NCBI GenBank assembly: GCA_003141955.1
Contig: PLOC01000101.1
Span: 584 to 42,564, forward strand
Length of the DNA: 41,981 bases
DNA from: Chloroflexota bacterium
GTDB lineage: Bacteria > Chloroflexota > Limnocylindria > Limnocylindrales > CSP1-4
Reading direction: 5' to 3'
Part shown: in pieces, positions 8,027-16,048 of the stretch
Layout of the letters: each line of letters starts with the position of its first letter
How positions within the stretch are numbered: the stretch's first letter is position 1
Notes under the pieces: generated by a model
Databases searched by the model: none
What the model was told of the DNA's origin: nothing
Seen by the model: only the letters and a program-made list of their open reading frames with translations
Program-made: the position numbers and the translations under genes

Positions 8027-8812
8027 TCAGACCTCGATCATGCTTCCCGGGGTCGCCACCTCGATGGCGCCGCGGTAGACCTCGCCGGCCCGCTCGACCG
8101 CCTCCTCGGGCGCGAGACCCGGGGCCAGGTGAGTGAGGACCAGCCGTGCCACGCCCGCGTGCTGGGCGGTCAGGCCGGCGTCCTCGGGGGAGAGGTGGAC
8201 GGACGGGATCTCGATCAGGTCCGTGCCGACCTCGGCGACCAGAACCCGCGCGCCCTTCGCCAGCGTGACGAGGTTGTCGCACGGGCCGGTGTCGCCGCTG
8301 TATGCCAGGCGGTGCTCGCCCAGCCTGGCGGTCAGCCCGAAAGCCGGGACGCCGTGCTCGACGGTCCGAGCCTGGATGCGCAGGTCGCCGATTTCGGCGA
8401 TGCCGCGATCCTTGAGCTCGACCACCTGGAAGAAGTTGCTCATGTGGTGGTCGGCCGCGCTCCTGACGAAATCCTCGACGCGCTTGGCCCAGCCGGCAGG
8501 GGCCAGGACCGGGATCTTGCGCATCGGCTTCTCCGCGTACGCGAAGGCGTAGTAGAGGAGCGGCATGTCGGCGAAGTGGTCGGCGTGCAGGTGGCTGATC
8601 CACACCGCATGGAGATCATCCAGGCTCATGAGGTGCTGCAGCGGGCCCAGCGTGCCGCCGCCGACGTCGACCAGGACGTTCGCGCCGCCGCCCTGCAGGA
8701 GGTAGCCCGAACAGGGCTCGTCGGCCTTGGGATATGGGGCGCTGCCCAGCGTCGTCCACCGGATAGGGCCGTCAGACTTCCTGCCCCTGGCCGCCACGCG
8801 TCTTCCCTCCAC
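8027..8812 (-). CDS. Metallo-beta-lactamase-fold hydrolase (RNase Z-like)
   Basis: Soluble zinc hydrolase of 261 aa. The di-metal site is complete: HLHADH (around residue 94), a His in VEHG, the Asp of SGDTGP, and the late His of LTHL. The order and spacing resemble the RNase Z / arylsulfatase-like branch rather than class B beta-lactamases, so a phosphodiesterase or related esterase activity is likely but unproven. The start is GTG at 8812, preceded by GGAGG 4 bases upstream. A second GTG five codons later also has a good ribosome binding site. It converges with the KimA-type gene, with 24 bases between the stops, and stands alone in its own unit. Confidence 0.88.
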   Translation of the reverse strand: MEGRRVAARGRKSDGPIRWTTLGSAPYPKADEPCSGYLLQGGGANVLVDVGGGTLGPLQHLMSLDDLHAVWISHLHADHFADMPLLYYAFAYAEKPMRKIPVLAPAGWAKRVEDFVRSAADHHMSNFFQVVELKDRGIAEIGDLRIQARTVEHGVPAFGLTARLGEHRLAYSGDTGPCDNLVTLAKGARVLVAEVGTDLIEIPSVHLSPEDAGLTAQHAGVARLVLTHLAPGLAPEEAVERAGEVYRGAIEVATPGSMIEV

Positions 8813-9033
8813 GATGCCTCCACCTGGTGAGTTGCACGGATCGTAGTGCCCGCGGCGGCTCTCTGCTAGGGCCGCTCTCCACCTGCCGGCCCTGCCCGGG
8901 GCGGACGCGGCTGATCGTTCGACCCCCGCGCGAAGTCTGAAGTCGCACGACCACGCTTGTCCGGCTACCCCAACCGGCAGGCTCCACCTACTCCATTCGC
9001 GCTATGGTGAGCTATTCGCGGATGCTGATATTG

Positions 9034-9049
9034 TTCGCTGATGAGCGAA
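9034..9049. promoter_or_regulatory. Inverted repeat over the MarR start codon, candidate operator
   Basis: TTCGCT-GATG-AGCGAA is a perfect 6-base inverted repeat with a 4-base centre. The centre contains the ATG start (9041-9043) of the MarR gene. Direct repeats of ATTCGCG lie just upstream at 8995-9001 and 9014-9020. MarR proteins bind short palindromes and often repress themselves. The site could act as a DNA operator, or as an RNA hairpin hiding the start codon, since no clear Shine-Dalgarno sequence precedes it. Confidence 0.45.
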
Positions 9050-9523
9050 GTACTGCCCAAGCTCATCGAGATCGAAGCGGCACTCGAGGCCCTGGAGAGC
9101 CTGTGGGACCCGAGCGGCCACGACGTGCCGGAGTGGGTGGCGCAGGACCTGACCTTCGGGCAGATGCGCCTGCTCTTCCTGCTCGGCAAACACGGTCCGT
9201 CGCCGGTCAGCCGTGTCGCGGAGTGGCTGGGCGTCGGCCTGCCGGCTGCGAGCGGGATCGTCGATCGTGTCGAGAAGCACGGCCTGGTGACGCGCCAGCA
9301 TCGCCAGGACGACCGGCGCGTCGTCGAATGCGCCCTCACCGACCAGGGGCGCCAGCTGATCGAAGAGATCGGCGGCATGCGCCGGGAGATGCTCCGCCAC
9401 ACCCTCGGAGTGCTCTCGGAGGAGGAGCTCGCCGATTTGACCCGCCTGGTCAAGACCGTCCTCGAACGAGTGAGGACGAGGAGCGAGCGAACGCAACTGC
9501 CGTCTTCTGAGTCCACCTTCTGA
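9041..9523 (+). CDS. MarR-family transcriptional regulator
   Basis: DNA-binding repressor of 160 aa with the MarR winged-helix core. The helices around FGQMRLLFLLGKHG and VAEWLGVGLPAASGIVDRVEKHGLV contain the recognition helix, followed by the wing motif RQDDRRVVECALTDQGRQL. The long C-terminal helices are for dimerisation. It is 47 bases upstream of, and co-directional with, the RND efflux gene, so the usual expectation is that it represses its own transcription and the pump until a ligand binds. The ATG at 9041 has no good ribosome binding site and lies inside an inverted repeat, suggesting a nearly leaderless message or control at initiation. Confidence 0.92.
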   Translation: MSEVLPKLIEIEAALEALESLWDPSGHDVPEWVAQDLTFGQMRLLFLLGKHGPSPVSRVAEWLGVGLPAASGIVDRVEKHGLVTRQHRQDDRRVVECALTDQGRQLIEEIGGMRREMLRHTLGVLSEEELADLTRLVKTVLERVRTRSERTQLPSSESTF

Positions 9524-9570
9524 GCCGCCCCACTCATCCGACATTCGCCGCCTGACCCCGAAAGTGAGGA

Positions 9571-12500
9571 ATGCCCCAAGTGATCCGTTTGACCCAATTG
9601 GCCGTGAGCAAGCGCAGCGTGACTGTGCTCATCACGATCGCCATGCTGCTGGGCGGCATCTTCGCCTGGGCCTCGCTCAAGCAGGAACTGCTGCCTGACA
9701 TCGCGTTCCCGTACGTCGTGGTCATCACGCCGGTCCCGGGCGCCAGCGCGCAGGACGTCTCCACGGCGGTGACCGAACCGATCGAGCGCTCCATCGGCAG
9801 CCTGCCGGCGTTGCAGCACATCGATTCGAGCTCGGTGAACAGCCTCTCGATCGTGGTGGCCTCGTTCGACTACGGCACGGACGTCAAGGGGACGACCGCG
9901 ACGATCGACACGAACGTCAAGGCCCTCGGCCTGACCGCCACGTCCACGGTTGAGTCGTTCGACATCAACGCCCTGCCGCCGCTCACGGTGGCGATTCAGG
10001 CGAAACCAGGCACCACCACCGCGCAGCTGGACGCGCTGGCGGCGTCCACGATCGTGCCGGCGCTGGAAAGCGTCGATGGCGTTAGCACGGTCGATCTGAG
10101 CGGCGCCGCCCAGGAACGCTTGATGGTCGAGCTCGACCCGGCCAAGCTGGCTGCCAACAACATCTCGATCAGCCAGATCTCCGGCTTGCTCGCCGCCAAC
10201 AACCTCGTTCTGCCGGCTGGGTCCCTTCCGACCACGACGGCCGCCGGGACGACGATCAATATTCCGGTCTCGGCCCAGCATCAGCTGCTGCTCAACTCCC
10301 CGAACGACATCCTCTCCCTGGCCGTTGGGGTCAAGACCCCGACGGCCGGCTCCGGCTCGACGGTGCCGACGGTCATCACCCTGGGTGACCTGGGCACCGC
10401 GCAGCTGGTCCCGATCTACGCCAGCGGCTACGCCGAGCTGAACAGCGACCCGAGCCAGGGGCCAGCCGGGTCGTCCCTGGTCCTCTCCGTCTCCAAGACG
10501 TCGGACGCCAACACTGTCGACGTCGTCCAGGCCGTCCAGGCAAAGCTCGCCCAGCTCCAGTCCCAGAGCGGCGCCTTCCAGGTGGTCACCGTCGAGGATC
10601 TGTCGAGCTTCATCATCGAGTCCCGCGACAGCCTGGTCCGCGAGGGCTTGCTGGGCGCGATGTTCGCCATCATCACGATCTTCATCTTCCTGATGAGCCT
10701 GCGCTCGACTCTCGTTGCCGCGGTCAGCATCCCGGTCTCGATCATGACCGCGCTGGTGCTCATGCTCGTGGCGGGGGTCACGATCAACATCATGACCCTG
10801 GGCGGATTAGCGATAGCCGTCGGCCGGGTTGTGGACGACGCCATCGTCGTCCTGGAGAACATCTACCGCCACCGGGGCCGGGGCGATCCAATGCGCGAGG
10901 CGGTCATCTCGGGTACGCGTGAGGTGGCCAGCGCCATCACCAGCTCCACGCTCACGACCGTGGCGGTGTTCCTGCCGATCGGCTTCGTGGGCGGCATCGT
11001 AAGCCAGTTCTTCCTTCCCTTCGCCCTGACGGTGACGTTTGCCCTTCTGGCCTCGCTCGTCTGCGCCCTGACCGTCGTACCGGTCATGGCCTCGCTCTTC
11101 ATCGACCGCATCAAGCTGAACCCGGATGAAGGCGCTCAGCATCACGACACGTTCGTCCAGCGTATCTACACGCCGCTGCTGCGCGCCGCGCTTCACAACC
11201 GGCGCAGCCGCTGGGCCGTGATCGGCATCTCCGCGGTGCTCGTCGTGTTCGCCGGGTTGCTGGTCCCCCACATCCCGACGCAGCTCCTCGACACCGGTTC
11301 GCAGAAGTACCTCCAGATCAGCGTCTCGCCGCCTTCCGGCACGCCGTCGGCTTCAGTTCTCAAAGAGGCCCAGGTGGTCGAGGCCAAGCTAAAGAGCTAC
11401 TCGGAGATCAACCTCATCGAGACGACCGTCCCCGGCGACTCGGACACCGGCTTCTCGGCGCTTGAAGCCGCCTTCACCGGCGGCGCATCGAACAGCGCGT
11501 CGATCGTCGTCCGGCTTGACGACAGCGTCGACCTGAACGCCGAGCAGAAGAAGCTCTCCGACGGCCTCGCCAGTCTCCAGATCGACTCGTGGCAGATACA
11601 GGTCGCCCAGGAGAGCATGACCGGCAGCGGCTCGATCAGCGTGGTCGTCAGCGGGACGAATCCCGCGGACGTTCAGAACGCGACGGCGGCCGTCATCGCG
11701 GCTCTCTCGAACAAGAACGACTTCCCGGATCTGCTGAACGTGAAGAGCGACCTGGCCACCACCGCCTCCGAGGTCGAGATCGACGTCGATCCGAACAAGG
11801 CGATCCTCGACGGGACGACGACGGTCGGAGTCCAGGGTGAGGTCCAGAACGCCCTGACCGGGACGAAGGCGGGGACGGTCAGCCTGGCCGGCGTGCCCGC
11901 CGACGTCTACCTCCAGCTGAACGCTCAGCTGGACTCGCTGCCGGCTCTCCAGCAGCTGCCTGTGGGCGTGGCGGATATGCCGCTCGGTCAGATCGCCACG
12001 GTCTCTGAGCAGGCGACCCAGGCCCGTATCAGCCGCGTCGATCAGTCGCCTGCCGCCACGATCAGCGCCGACACGACAAGCCAGGACACCGGCGGCGTCT
12101 CGACCGAGATCCAGAAGGAGATCAACAACCTCCAGGCCGCCGGCAAGCTCTCCGGCGTGACGGTGACCCTTTCCGGCGTGACCGAAGAGATGAACAGCGC
12201 CTTCGGCGGCCTGCTCGTCTCGATGGCGATCGCGATCCTGCTGGTCTACCTCGTCATGGTCCTGGTCTTCAACTCGCTGATCGACCCGCTGGTCATCATG
12301 TTCAGCCTGCCGCTGGCCACGATCGGCGCCTTCCCGGCCCTGTTCATCACCCAGCGCGCCATCGGCATCAGCTCCATGATCGGCTTCCTGATGCTGATCG
12401 GCATCGTGGTCACCAACGCCATCGTCCTGCTCGACCTGGTCGAACAGCACCGGCGTCGAGGCTTACCCATGTACGAGGCGCTTATGCAGGGCGGGCGGAC

Positions 12501-12756
12501 GAGAGTCCGGCCCATCCTGATGACGGCCATCGCCACGATCCTGGCCCTGATCCCGCTCGGCCTGGGTCTCTCCCAGGGCGAGATCATCGCCTCGGAGCTG
12601 GCGACGGTGGTGATCGGAGGCCTGTTCACCTCGACCTTCCTGACGCTCATCGTGGTCCCCGTCGTGTACTCGCTCGTCGATGACGCGAAGGTGATCTCGC
12701 GCCGCAAGCTCGGCTTCGCTGCCGAGACCGTGGAGGCGGAGCCCGCCCAGCAGTAG
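9571..12756 (+). CDS. RND-superfamily efflux transporter (AcrB/SwrC-like)
   Basis: Inner-membrane drug or lipid exporter of 1061 aa. It shows the full RND layout: TM1 near residue 15-35, a first large extracytoplasmic porter loop, six TM helices around 345-530, a second large loop, and six TM helices around 880-1045. The proton-relay Asp pair is present in GRVVDDAIVVLENIY (D422/D423). Sequences such as QELLPDIAFPYVVV and GGLAIAVGRVVDD are typical of the AcrB-like HAE family, including the SwrC proteins of Gram-positive bacteria. No membrane-fusion or outer-membrane partner is adjacent, so it probably works alone in a monoderm-type envelope. It follows a MarR regulator gene and probably responds to it. 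AGTGAGG lies shortly before the ATG. Confidence 0.93.
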   Translation: MPQVIRLTQLAVSKRSVTVLITIAMLLGGIFAWASLKQELLPDIAFPYVVVITPVPGASAQDVSTAVTEPIERSIGSLPALQHIDSSSVNSLSIVVASFDYGTDVKGTTATIDTNVKALGLTATSTVESFDINALPPLTVAIQAKPGTTTAQLDALAASTIVPALESVDGVSTVDLSGAAQERLMVELDPAKLAANNISISQISGLLAANNLVLPAGSLPTTTAAGTTINIPVSAQHQLLLNSPNDILSLAVGVKTPTAGSGSTVPTVITLGDLGTAQLVPIYASGYAELNSDPSQGPAGSSLVLSVSKTSDANTVDVVQAVQAKLAQLQSQSGAFQVVTVEDLSSFIIESRDSLVREGLLGAMFAIITIFIFLMSLRSTLVAAVSIPVSIMTALVLMLVAGVTINIMTLGGLAIAVGRVVDDAIVVLENIYRHRGRGDPMREAVISGTREVASAITSSTLTTVAVFLPIGFVGGIVSQFFLPFALTVTFALLASLVCALTVVPVMASLFIDRIKLNPDEGAQHHDTFVQRIYTPLLRAALHNRRSRWAVIGISAVLVVFAGLLVPHIPTQLLDTGSQKYLQISVSPPSGTPSASVLKEAQVVEAKLKSYSEINLIETTVPGDSDTGFSALEAAFTGGASNSASIVVRLDDSVDLNAEQKKLSDGLASLQIDSWQIQVAQESMTGSGSISVVVSGTNPADVQNATAAVIAALSNKNDFPDLLNVKSDLATTASEVEIDVDPNKAILDGTTTVGVQGEVQNALTGTKAGTVSLAGVPADVYLQLNAQLDSLPALQQLPVGVADMPLGQIATVSEQATQARISRVDQSPAATISADTTSQDTGGVSTEIQKEINNLQAAGKLSGVTVTLSGVTEEMNSAFGGLLVSMAIAILLVYLVMVLVFNSLIDPLVIMFSLPLATIGAFPALFITQRAIGISSMIGFLMLIGIVVTNAIVLLDLVEQHRRRGLPMYEALMQGGRTRVRPILMTAIATILALIPLGLGLSQGEIIASELATVVIGGLFTSTFLTLIVVPVVYSLVDDAKVISRRKLGFAAETVEAEPAQQ

Positions 12757-12763
12757 ATTCGGG

Positions 12764-12781
12764 GGAACACAGAGGTGTTCC
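12764..12781 (+). terminator. Hairpin after RND gene
   Basis: GGAACAC-AGAG-GTGTTCC is a perfect 7-base stem with a 4-base loop, starting 7 bases after the RND stop codon. It lacks a following T-run, so termination would be imperfect. Its right arm overlaps the only Shine-Dalgarno-like sequence (AGAGGTG) before the M24-fold gene, so it may also limit that gene's translation. Confidence 0.4.
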
Positions 12782-12851
12782 GATAGAACAGCGACCGAAA
12801 CCGCTGATCCCCGCAGCCGAGTACCCGGAGCGCTGGCTCCGGGTACAGGCC

Positions 12852-13961
12852 ATGATGGCCGCCCGGGATCTCGACTTCCTGGTGGCATATGCCGACGACC
12901 GGGCCTCGTTCGGGCCGGCTCATGCCCGCTGGCTGGCGGACTTCCCGGTCCACTTCGAACCTGCCTGCATACTCATCTCCCGTCAGGGTGAGCCGGTGAT
13001 GCTGGTGGGGCCGGAGAGCGACCAGTACGCCCTGGTGGCCGGCCGCATTCCCGACGTGCGGGTCCTGCGCGAGCTGACTCACCCCGACGAGGACTATCCC
13101 TATGCCCGAATCCAGAGCCTCGCAGAGGCGATGGCCGACATCGGCGGGGCGTCCGCGGCCCGGCGGGTGGGCCTGGGCGGCCGGGGCCTGATCGGCGCCG
13201 ACCTCATGGCGGCCTTCAAAGCAGCCCTCCCGGCAGCCGAATGGGTGGACGTGGAGAACGCGCTGTGCGATCTGCGCGCCCAGAAGTCGCCGGCCGAGCT
13301 GGCCGTGATCCGTTATGCGTACAAGATCGCCGAGGTCGGTGTCAACGCCGGGGTCGACGCCGTCGGGGCGGGCATCACCGAGCGAGAGGTCGCCGCGGAG
13401 ATAGAGGCGTCCATGCGCCGGGCCGGCGCCGAGGGGACCGGCATCGACACCATTGTGGCCTCCGGGCCGAACTCCCGGCCCATCCTCGCCCGGTCCACCT
13501 TTCGCCGCATCCAGCCGAATGACCTGGTGCTGCTGACCGTGGCCCCGCGCTACCAGGGATATCACGCCGCAATCGGCCGGGTTGCCCTGGTGGGCAATCC
13601 CGGTCCGGAGGTAAGGCGCGCGCTGGCTACGGCCATCCGGGCCCAGCGGGCCGCATCGGAAGCTCTGCGCCCCGGCCGGGAAGGCCGGCAGGTCGAGGCC
13701 GTCGGCCGCGGCATCGTTGACGACGCCGGCCTGGGGCAGTACTTCCTCTACTCAGGCCTCCACAGCGTCGGCGTCATCGAGTTCGAGCCGCCGATCTTCG
13801 GCCCCAGCAGCCCGGCGACGCTGAGGGAGAACATGGTCATCTCGATCGACATCCCCATGTTCAACACCCCCTGGGGCGGCCTGCGGATCGAAGACGGCTA
13901 CGCGATCACGGCCACGGGCGCCGAGCCGCTCAATCGGACGCCCTATGAGATACAGAAGTAA
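12852..13961 (+). CDS. M24-family (creatinase/prolidase-fold) protein with degenerate metal site
   Basis: A pita-bread-fold protein of 369 aa or somewhat longer. The N-terminal creatinase-like domain covers about residues 1-125 and the C-terminal M24 domain about 130-365. In active M24 peptidases the site has two Asp, one His and two Glu. Here both Asp positions are replaced (VLLTVAPRYQGYHAAIGRV), the His is kept (SGLHSVGVIEFEPP), the first Glu is Asp (ISIDIPMF), and the last Glu is kept (LRIEDGYAIT). A metal-dependent aminopeptidase is therefore unlikely; a metal-free hydrolase such as creatinase, or a non-catalytic protein, is more plausible. Family-like sequence (IPAAEYPERWLRVQ) continues in frame upstream of the first ATG to about 12783, with no ATG, GTG or TTG. 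The true start may be a rare codon (ATA 12783 or CTG 12804). Confidence 0.8.
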   Translation: MMAARDLDFLVAYADDRASFGPAHARWLADFPVHFEPACILISRQGEPVMLVGPESDQYALVAGRIPDVRVLRELTHPDEDYPYARIQSLAEAMADIGGASAARRVGLGGRGLIGADLMAAFKAALPAAEWVDVENALCDLRAQKSPAELAVIRYAYKIAEVGVNAGVDAVGAGITEREVAAEIEASMRRAGAEGTGIDTIVASGPNSRPILARSTFRRIQPNDLVLLTVAPRYQGYHAAIGRVALVGNPGPEVRRALATAIRAQRAASEALRPGREGRQVEAVGRGIVDDAGLGQYFLYSGLHSVGVIEFEPPIFGPSSPATLRENMVISIDIPMFNTPWGGLRIEDGYAITATGAEPLNRTPYEIQK

Positions 13962-13982
13962 GCCCGGATCCACCGGTCACAC

Positions 13983-14005
13983 GCCGCGGATCGCCGGCCC
14001 GCGGC
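13983..14005. terminator. Hairpin between convergent genes
   Basis: GCCGCGG (13983-13989) pairs perfectly with CCGCGGC (13999-14005) around a 9-base loop. It lies between the stops of the M24-fold gene and the MFS gene and could terminate both. No T-run is present. Confidence 0.35.
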
Positions 14006-15274
14006 TCAGCCGGATGTCGCCGCTCGATCGGGCACCGGCACGCGGGCGCCCGTGGCTGCCTCGTCGGCGCGTGGTATGAGCAGGTAGCCGAGGAGCGCCC
14101 CGGCCACGTTCGCAGCCACTCCGAACACGATCGCGGCCTCGATCGAATTGGTCACGATGATGCCGGCCACCGCAGCCCCGATTGGAAAGCCGGAGAAGTT
14201 GAGGTTCATCGAGACCGTGAAGGCCCGGCCCATCCAGGCCGGGTCGGTCCGTCGCTGGCGCAGCGTGAACAGGGCGATGTCGAGCGGGCCGTTGGCCAGG
14301 CCGGAGATGGCCATGCACGCGACGATGGGGAGCAGCCCGGCGGGCCAGAGCAGAATGGCGGTCGTTCCGATGAAACAGATCGCGGGCAGGATGATCAGCC
14401 GGCGCTCGCGACCTTCGGTCCGGAGCCGGCCGCAGACGAAGGCTGAGACGACGCCGAAGGCTCCGCTCAGGCCGAACACATAGCCGACCATGTCCTGGCC
14501 CATGCCGAGGCGCTTCAGGACCAGCAGCGGCACGACGATCTGGATGACGCCGCCGGACAGGTTCAGGGTGGACAGCGAGATGGCCAGGGCCCGCAACGTC
14601 CTGTTGTGCCAGGTGTAAACCAGACCCAGCCAGGCGTCGCGCAGGAGGTTTCCGGTGGAGGCGACCTCGGTGCGCGGGTCGGGGGCGCCGATCATGACGA
14701 GTGCGGCCGCGAGGTAGCCGGCCGCGATGATACCCAGCGCCGGCTCGAATCCGAGCACCTGGGCGAAGACGGCGCCGAAGGGCGCGCCGACGACAGTGGC
14801 CAGGACCCAGCCATTGGAGTCGACGGCGTTGACGCGCTCCCACAGCGGCTCGGGGACCAGCAGCGGGAAGAGGCTGCGCAGGCCGCTGCTGCTCAACGGG
14901 CCGGTCAGGGACGAAATCGTGACGATGGCAAGGAGCAGCCAGGCCGGAAGGTCGCCGGCGAAGGAAAGCGTGGCCACCAGGAGCAGCGAGGTCGAGGCCA
15001 CGAAGTAGTCGAGGATGATCAGCCGCACCCGGCCGTGGCGGTCCAGCAGGGCGCCGGCGATGGGGCTGACGATCATGCCCGGGGCAATGCTGGCGAAGGC
15101 GACGATACCCGCGAGGGGAGGCGAGTCGTAGCGCTGCAGGGCGAACAGGATCACGACGATGCTCACCATCGACTGCGAGATCCTGGCGATCTGCATGCCG
15201 AGCAGAACCCGGCCGAGGGACGGTACGGCCAGGAGCGCGCGGTATGAGGGCGCGGGGGTGACGGGTTCAGCCAC
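14006..15274 (-). CDS. MFS transporter
   Basis: Major facilitator permease of 422 aa with twelve predicted helices. The inter-helix loop signature LLDRHGRVRL follows TM2. The N- and C-terminal halves are separated by a hydrophilic loop near residues 195-215. The pattern (QIARISQSMVSIVVILFALQRY at the start, GLRSLFPLLVP in the middle) resembles MFS drug-exporter-like proteins that expel small molecules, but the substrate cannot be inferred. It is convergent with the M24-fold gene and has no co-directional regulator adjacent. About 160 bases without a gene separate it from the next gene upstream on the same strand. Confidence 0.9.
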   Translation of the reverse strand: MAEPVTPAPSYRALLAVPSLGRVLLGMQIARISQSMVSIVVILFALQRYDSPPLAGIVAFASIAPGMIVSPIAGALLDRHGRVRLIILDYFVASTSLLLVATLSFAGDLPAWLLLAIVTISSLTGPLSSSGLRSLFPLLVPEPLWERVNAVDSNGWVLATVVGAPFGAVFAQVLGFEPALGIIAAGYLAAALVMIGAPDPRTEVASTGNLLRDAWLGLVYTWHNRTLRALAISLSTLNLSGGVIQIVVPLLVLKRLGMGQDMVGYVFGLSGAFGVVSAFVCGRLRTEGRERRLIILPAICFIGTTAILLWPAGLLPIVACMAISGLANGPLDIALFTLRQRRTDPAWMGRAFTVSMNLNFSGFPIGAAVAGIIVTNSIEAAIVFGVAANVAGALLGYLLIPRADEAATGARVPVPDRAATSG

Positions 15275-15433
15275 TGGGCTCCGGCAGGGGTGCGGTTCTA
15301 GGACGCGGAGCGTGCCACAGATTCGCGATCGGTGTCGAGCACGGCGCCTACTCGATCGGGTGAGCCCCCATCTGCGGAGCCACTCGATCGGAGAGGCAAT
15401 GCGAGACCGACCGATGGGGCCAGCCCTGAGCTG

Positions 15434-15931
15434 TCAGGCCTTCACGCCCCAAAGTGGATCGACCACCGTCGGCGTGCTGTCGCTCGTGCTGGCGGCCTGG
15501 TCCAGGTAGGCCTGCGAGGCGGCCTGGGACGTGCTCGCCGTGGTTCCGGTTGCCGCGGAGGTGGCGCTCGAGGCGCTGCTCGGAGCGGGTGTCTGGACTC
15601 CGATCAGCACCAGCGCTTGCGCGGCCGTGGCCGGCGAGAGCGACTGGAGCAGCGGCAACAGGGTATCGCCGGCGAAGAGGCCGCCCGAGTTGGCGGCTGC
15701 GCCGCCGTACACGCCGCCGACGGACGCGGGGTCGACGCCAAACTGGCTCGAGACCAGCAGGCCGTTGAGAGTGTTGACAGAGGCCGCCTGCGCCAGGTAG
15801 GCCGGAGGCAGGCCGAGTTGTGCCAGGTCGGATTGGGCCCGCGTCGTGTTGCCGGCATCGGCATTGGCACTGCTGGCCTGGACCGCCTGCGACGCTGTCG
15901 TGGCGGCGCTTATGGGGTTTATCTGGCTCAT
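15434..15931 (-). CDS. Ala/Ser/Thr-rich protein of unknown function, 165 aa
   Basis: Unrecognised. The composition is strongly biased to Ala, Ser, Gln and Thr. A more ordered middle (residues 35-115) contains LAQLGLPPAYLAQAASVNTL and a Gly-rich segment VGGVYGGAAANSGGLFAG. A low-complexity Ser/Ala/Thr stretch (about 115-145) follows, and the protein ends with PLWGVKA. No signal peptide or membrane helix is visible. The N-terminus (MSQINPIS) has the look of the cytosolic, secretion-apparatus-exported proteins of flagellar type, but this is only a resemblance. It may be a structural or surface protein. It is flanked by the MFS gene and the secreted metallopeptidase on the same strand. Confidence 0.45.
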   Translation of the reverse strand: MSQINPISAATTASQAVQASSANADAGNTTRAQSDLAQLGLPPAYLAQAASVNTLNGLLVSSQFGVDPASVGGVYGGAAANSGGLFAGDTLLPLLQSLSPATAAQALVLIGVQTPAPSSASSATSAATGTTASTSQAASQAYLDQAASTSDSTPTVVDPLWGVKA

Positions 15932-16048
15932 ATGCGAGCAGTCGGTGGCGCCGCGTCGGGCCTTAGGGGATTCCCCCTAGATGTGGTGGCGCGGGGCACC
16001 GCTTTCGCCGGCCCGGCTAGGTCACGAGGAGCGGCTCCGGGCCTCGCG

